DNA of 41,690 nt from the NCBI GenBank assembly GCA_002748055.1, contig PDRI01000026.1, positions 1 to 41,690 on the forward strand, given 5' to 3'. Below, piece after piece: positions 41,555 through 41,690 of this stretch. The translations under genes were made by a program, and so were the position numbers. Source of the DNA: Bacteroidota bacterium. Its GTDB lineage: Bacteria > Bacteroidota > Bacteroidia > Bacteroidales > GCA-2748055. The stretch's first letter is position 1. The number at the start of each line of letters is the position of its first letter. The notes under the pieces were generated by a model that was given only the letters and a program-made list of their open reading frames with translations, made no database searches and had not been told where the DNA came from.

Positions 41555-41690
41555 TTAGTTATCTAAAACAATCATTTTTTCAAAGGCCAATGAGTCAGGA
41601 TTGTATTTCGGATTCTTTGGATGCAATGCCAAATAGAGTCCCTCTTTTGCGACAAATGCCATATAGGGATCATAAGTACTCTCGGGTAAA
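41555..41690 (-). CDS. 3' end of an unidentified gene (runs off right edge)
   Basis: Reading the minus strand from the window edge, one frame is open for 44 codons to a TAA stop at 41555-41557, with normal composition: LPESTYDPYMAFVAKEGLYL, then HPKNPKYNPDSLAFEKMIVLDN. It is too short for the ORF track. An internal ATG (MAFVAKEGLY) exists, but the open frame upstream of it suggests a longer protein. I do not recognise the family. Confidence 0.6.
   Translation of the reverse strand, partial: LPESTYDPYMAFVAKEGLYLALHPKNPKYNPDSLAFEKMIVLDN

Noticed and set aside
1-41690. CRISPR arrays, insertion sequences, prophage or defence genes
   Set aside because: No regularly spaced repeats, transposase or integrase motifs, or recognised defence domains were found on either strand.

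Overview
The window looks like a chromosomal segment of a Bacteroidota member, probably Bacteroidales/Marinilabiliales-like, of roughly balanced base composition. The evidence is: (i) several -7 promoter elements of the TAnnTTTG type (before hup, tRNA-Ser, mltG, the feo operon and others), with Shine-Dalgarno sequences not obvious; (ii) lineage-typical protein architectures, namely a split three-gene transhydrogenase, a ResB-CcsA fusion, a FeoA-FeoB fusion, a 938-residue SucA, LytTR response regulators and Ig-like repeat surface proteins with SGGSF-type repeats; (iii) many lipoproteins. The lineage is inferred from family knowledge, not from a database search.

Layout. Position 1-1044 (-) is the start of a large secreted Ig-like-domain protein that runs off the left edge. 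1254-4127 (-) is the proton-translocating transhydrogenase operon pntAA-pntAB-pntB, ended by a clear terminator. 4367-9442 (+) holds a DHOD-like flavoprotein and sucA-sucB (2-oxoglutarate dehydrogenase E1 and E2; no E3 here). 9439-13756 (-) holds mltG, a glycosyltransferase, a thioredoxin-fold protein and a lipoprotein. 13862-15023 (-) is a perR-like/peroxiredoxin pair with a candidate Fur-family operator upstream. Then come a class I aminotransferase, a small membrane-anchored protein (+), htpG, and a LytTR regulator/class III aminotransferase/secreted protein operon (20-22 kb). These are followed by trmH, hup and tRNA-Ser(TGA).

23.9-32.1 kb (-) is the most lineage-specific part. It holds a secreted protein with an aromatic-rich middle and a long Ser/Arg-rich repetitive tail, a Tat-exported SGNH hydrolase, a lipoprotein, a small Cys-containing ORF, a glycosyltransferase, an MsbA-like ABC exporter and purB. 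32.2-34.1 kb (+) is nfeD plus a GNAT acetyltransferase. 34.1-41.1 kb (-) is a 1027-residue ResB/CcsA cytochrome c maturation protein and a translationally coupled metal permease (with HMA domain)/FeoAB operon. 41.06-41.55 kb has no recognised gene. The last 136 bases carry the 3' end of one more minus-strand gene.

Most of the window is housekeeping: redox balance, TCA cycle, envelope, peroxide defence, iron and heme. I found no CRISPR array, prophage, insertion sequence or recognisable defence island, and no clear new multi-gene system. The items most worth following up are the Ser/Arg repeat protein (23906-25573), the in-frame repeat-like insertion with a G9 tract in 19224-20309, the overlapping Fur-type palindromes before perR, the DHOD-like protein without the usual catalytic signature, and the coupling of a metal-efflux-type permease to FeoAB.
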